Shown piece by piece: positions 7,078-7,275 of a DNA stretch of 7,275 bases. The notes under the pieces are model-generated. The model did not search any database. It worked only from the letters and a program-made list of their open reading frames with translations, and was not told the origin of the DNA. Every line of letters starts with the position of its first letter. The first letter of the stretch is position 1. The stretch lies in contig DTTG01000173.1 in assembly GCA_012964845.1 (NCBI GenBank), forward strand, positions 1 through 7,275. Reading direction: 5' to 3'. The stretch is from Fidelibacterota bacterium (GTDB lineage: Bacteria; Fidelibacterota; Marinisomatia; SCGC-AAA003-L08; D37C17). Made by a program: the position numbers and the translations under genes.

Positions 7078-7275
7078 AAATCCATAATCTGACATTATCA
7101 TTCATTATATTGCTTTGTGGAATTCTACTTCCCCGAGATTTTGATCAACGTGATATTCCCATACATGAAAACGGGCGCATTAAACCCCTAGATACATTTG
7201 TGAGAAACCAACTTCTGGTTATTTACGGTAAACGGTCTATTAAACCCAAAGCATTACCAGAAGAATTAAATTCTA
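7074..7275 (+). CDS. ccsA: CcsA-type cytochrome c biogenesis protein with N-terminal extension (partial, cut by right edge)
   Basis: Only 67 codons are present. The ATG overlaps the TGA of the ResB gene by 4 bp, a strong sign of translational coupling. Residues 6-19 are hydrophobic (signal anchor or cleaved signal). The segment IPIHENGRIKPLDTFVRNQL (28-47) matches the GRIKPLDT block found ahead of the membrane domain in the longer CcsA forms of Bacteroidetes and related groups. CcsA carries the WWD heme-handling motif and binds heme with ResB, but that part lies beyond the window. The assignment rests on this short block and on the position directly after ResB. Confidence 0.75.
   Translation, partial: MKIHNLTLSFIILLCGILLPRDFDQRDIPIHENGRIKPLDTFVRNQLLVIYGKRSIKPKALPEELNS

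Overview
This is an AT-rich window from a Gram-negative (diderm) bacterium. It encodes a predicted outer-membrane-anchored propeller protein, a metallophosphoesterase of the lipid A type, three consecutive lipoproteins and the start of a System II cytochrome c maturation locus. None of the genes has a clear Shine-Dalgarno sequence. Two gene starts carry a Bacteroidetes-like TTTG / TAnnTTT promoter pattern placed almost on the start codon. Together these point to the Bacteroidetes/FCB side of the tree, possibly Candidatus Marinimicrobia or a relative. That placement is inference, since no marker gene is present.

Layout: the left third (1-2492, minus strand) is one long gene running off the left edge. 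It encodes an exported protein with an N-terminal gluzincin metallopeptidase domain (HEXXH plus a downstream Glu), a TolB/WD40-like beta-propeller and the beginning of a C-terminal outer-membrane barrel-like region. A 148-bp divergent intergenic region (2493-2640) follows. From 2641 to the right edge, six genes run on the plus strand with tight spacing: an LpxH-like metallophosphoesterase (GTG start), a HEAT-repeat lipoprotein, a coiled-coil/SH3-like/FxLYD-like lipoprotein (8-bp overlap with its predecessor), a small conserved-looking lipoprotein, a ResB/Ccs1-type cytochrome c biogenesis protein, and the N-terminus of a CcsA-type partner (4-bp ATGA overlap, cut by the right edge).

How they fit together: ResB and CcsA together form the System II cytochrome c synthase, which carries heme across the inner membrane and attaches it to apocytochromes in the periplasm. 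The three lipoproteins just upstream are probably co-transcribed with it and would sit in the periplasm, anchored to a membrane. Their role is unknown; help with assembly of the c-type cytochrome machinery or of another envelope complex is a guess from position alone. There are no RNA genes, mobile elements, CRISPR arrays or gene-free stretches longer than 150 bp. The window is mostly ordinary core-envelope DNA. The parts most worth a second look are the three-lipoprotein cluster, the peptidase-propeller-barrel fusion and the apparently leaderless gene starts.
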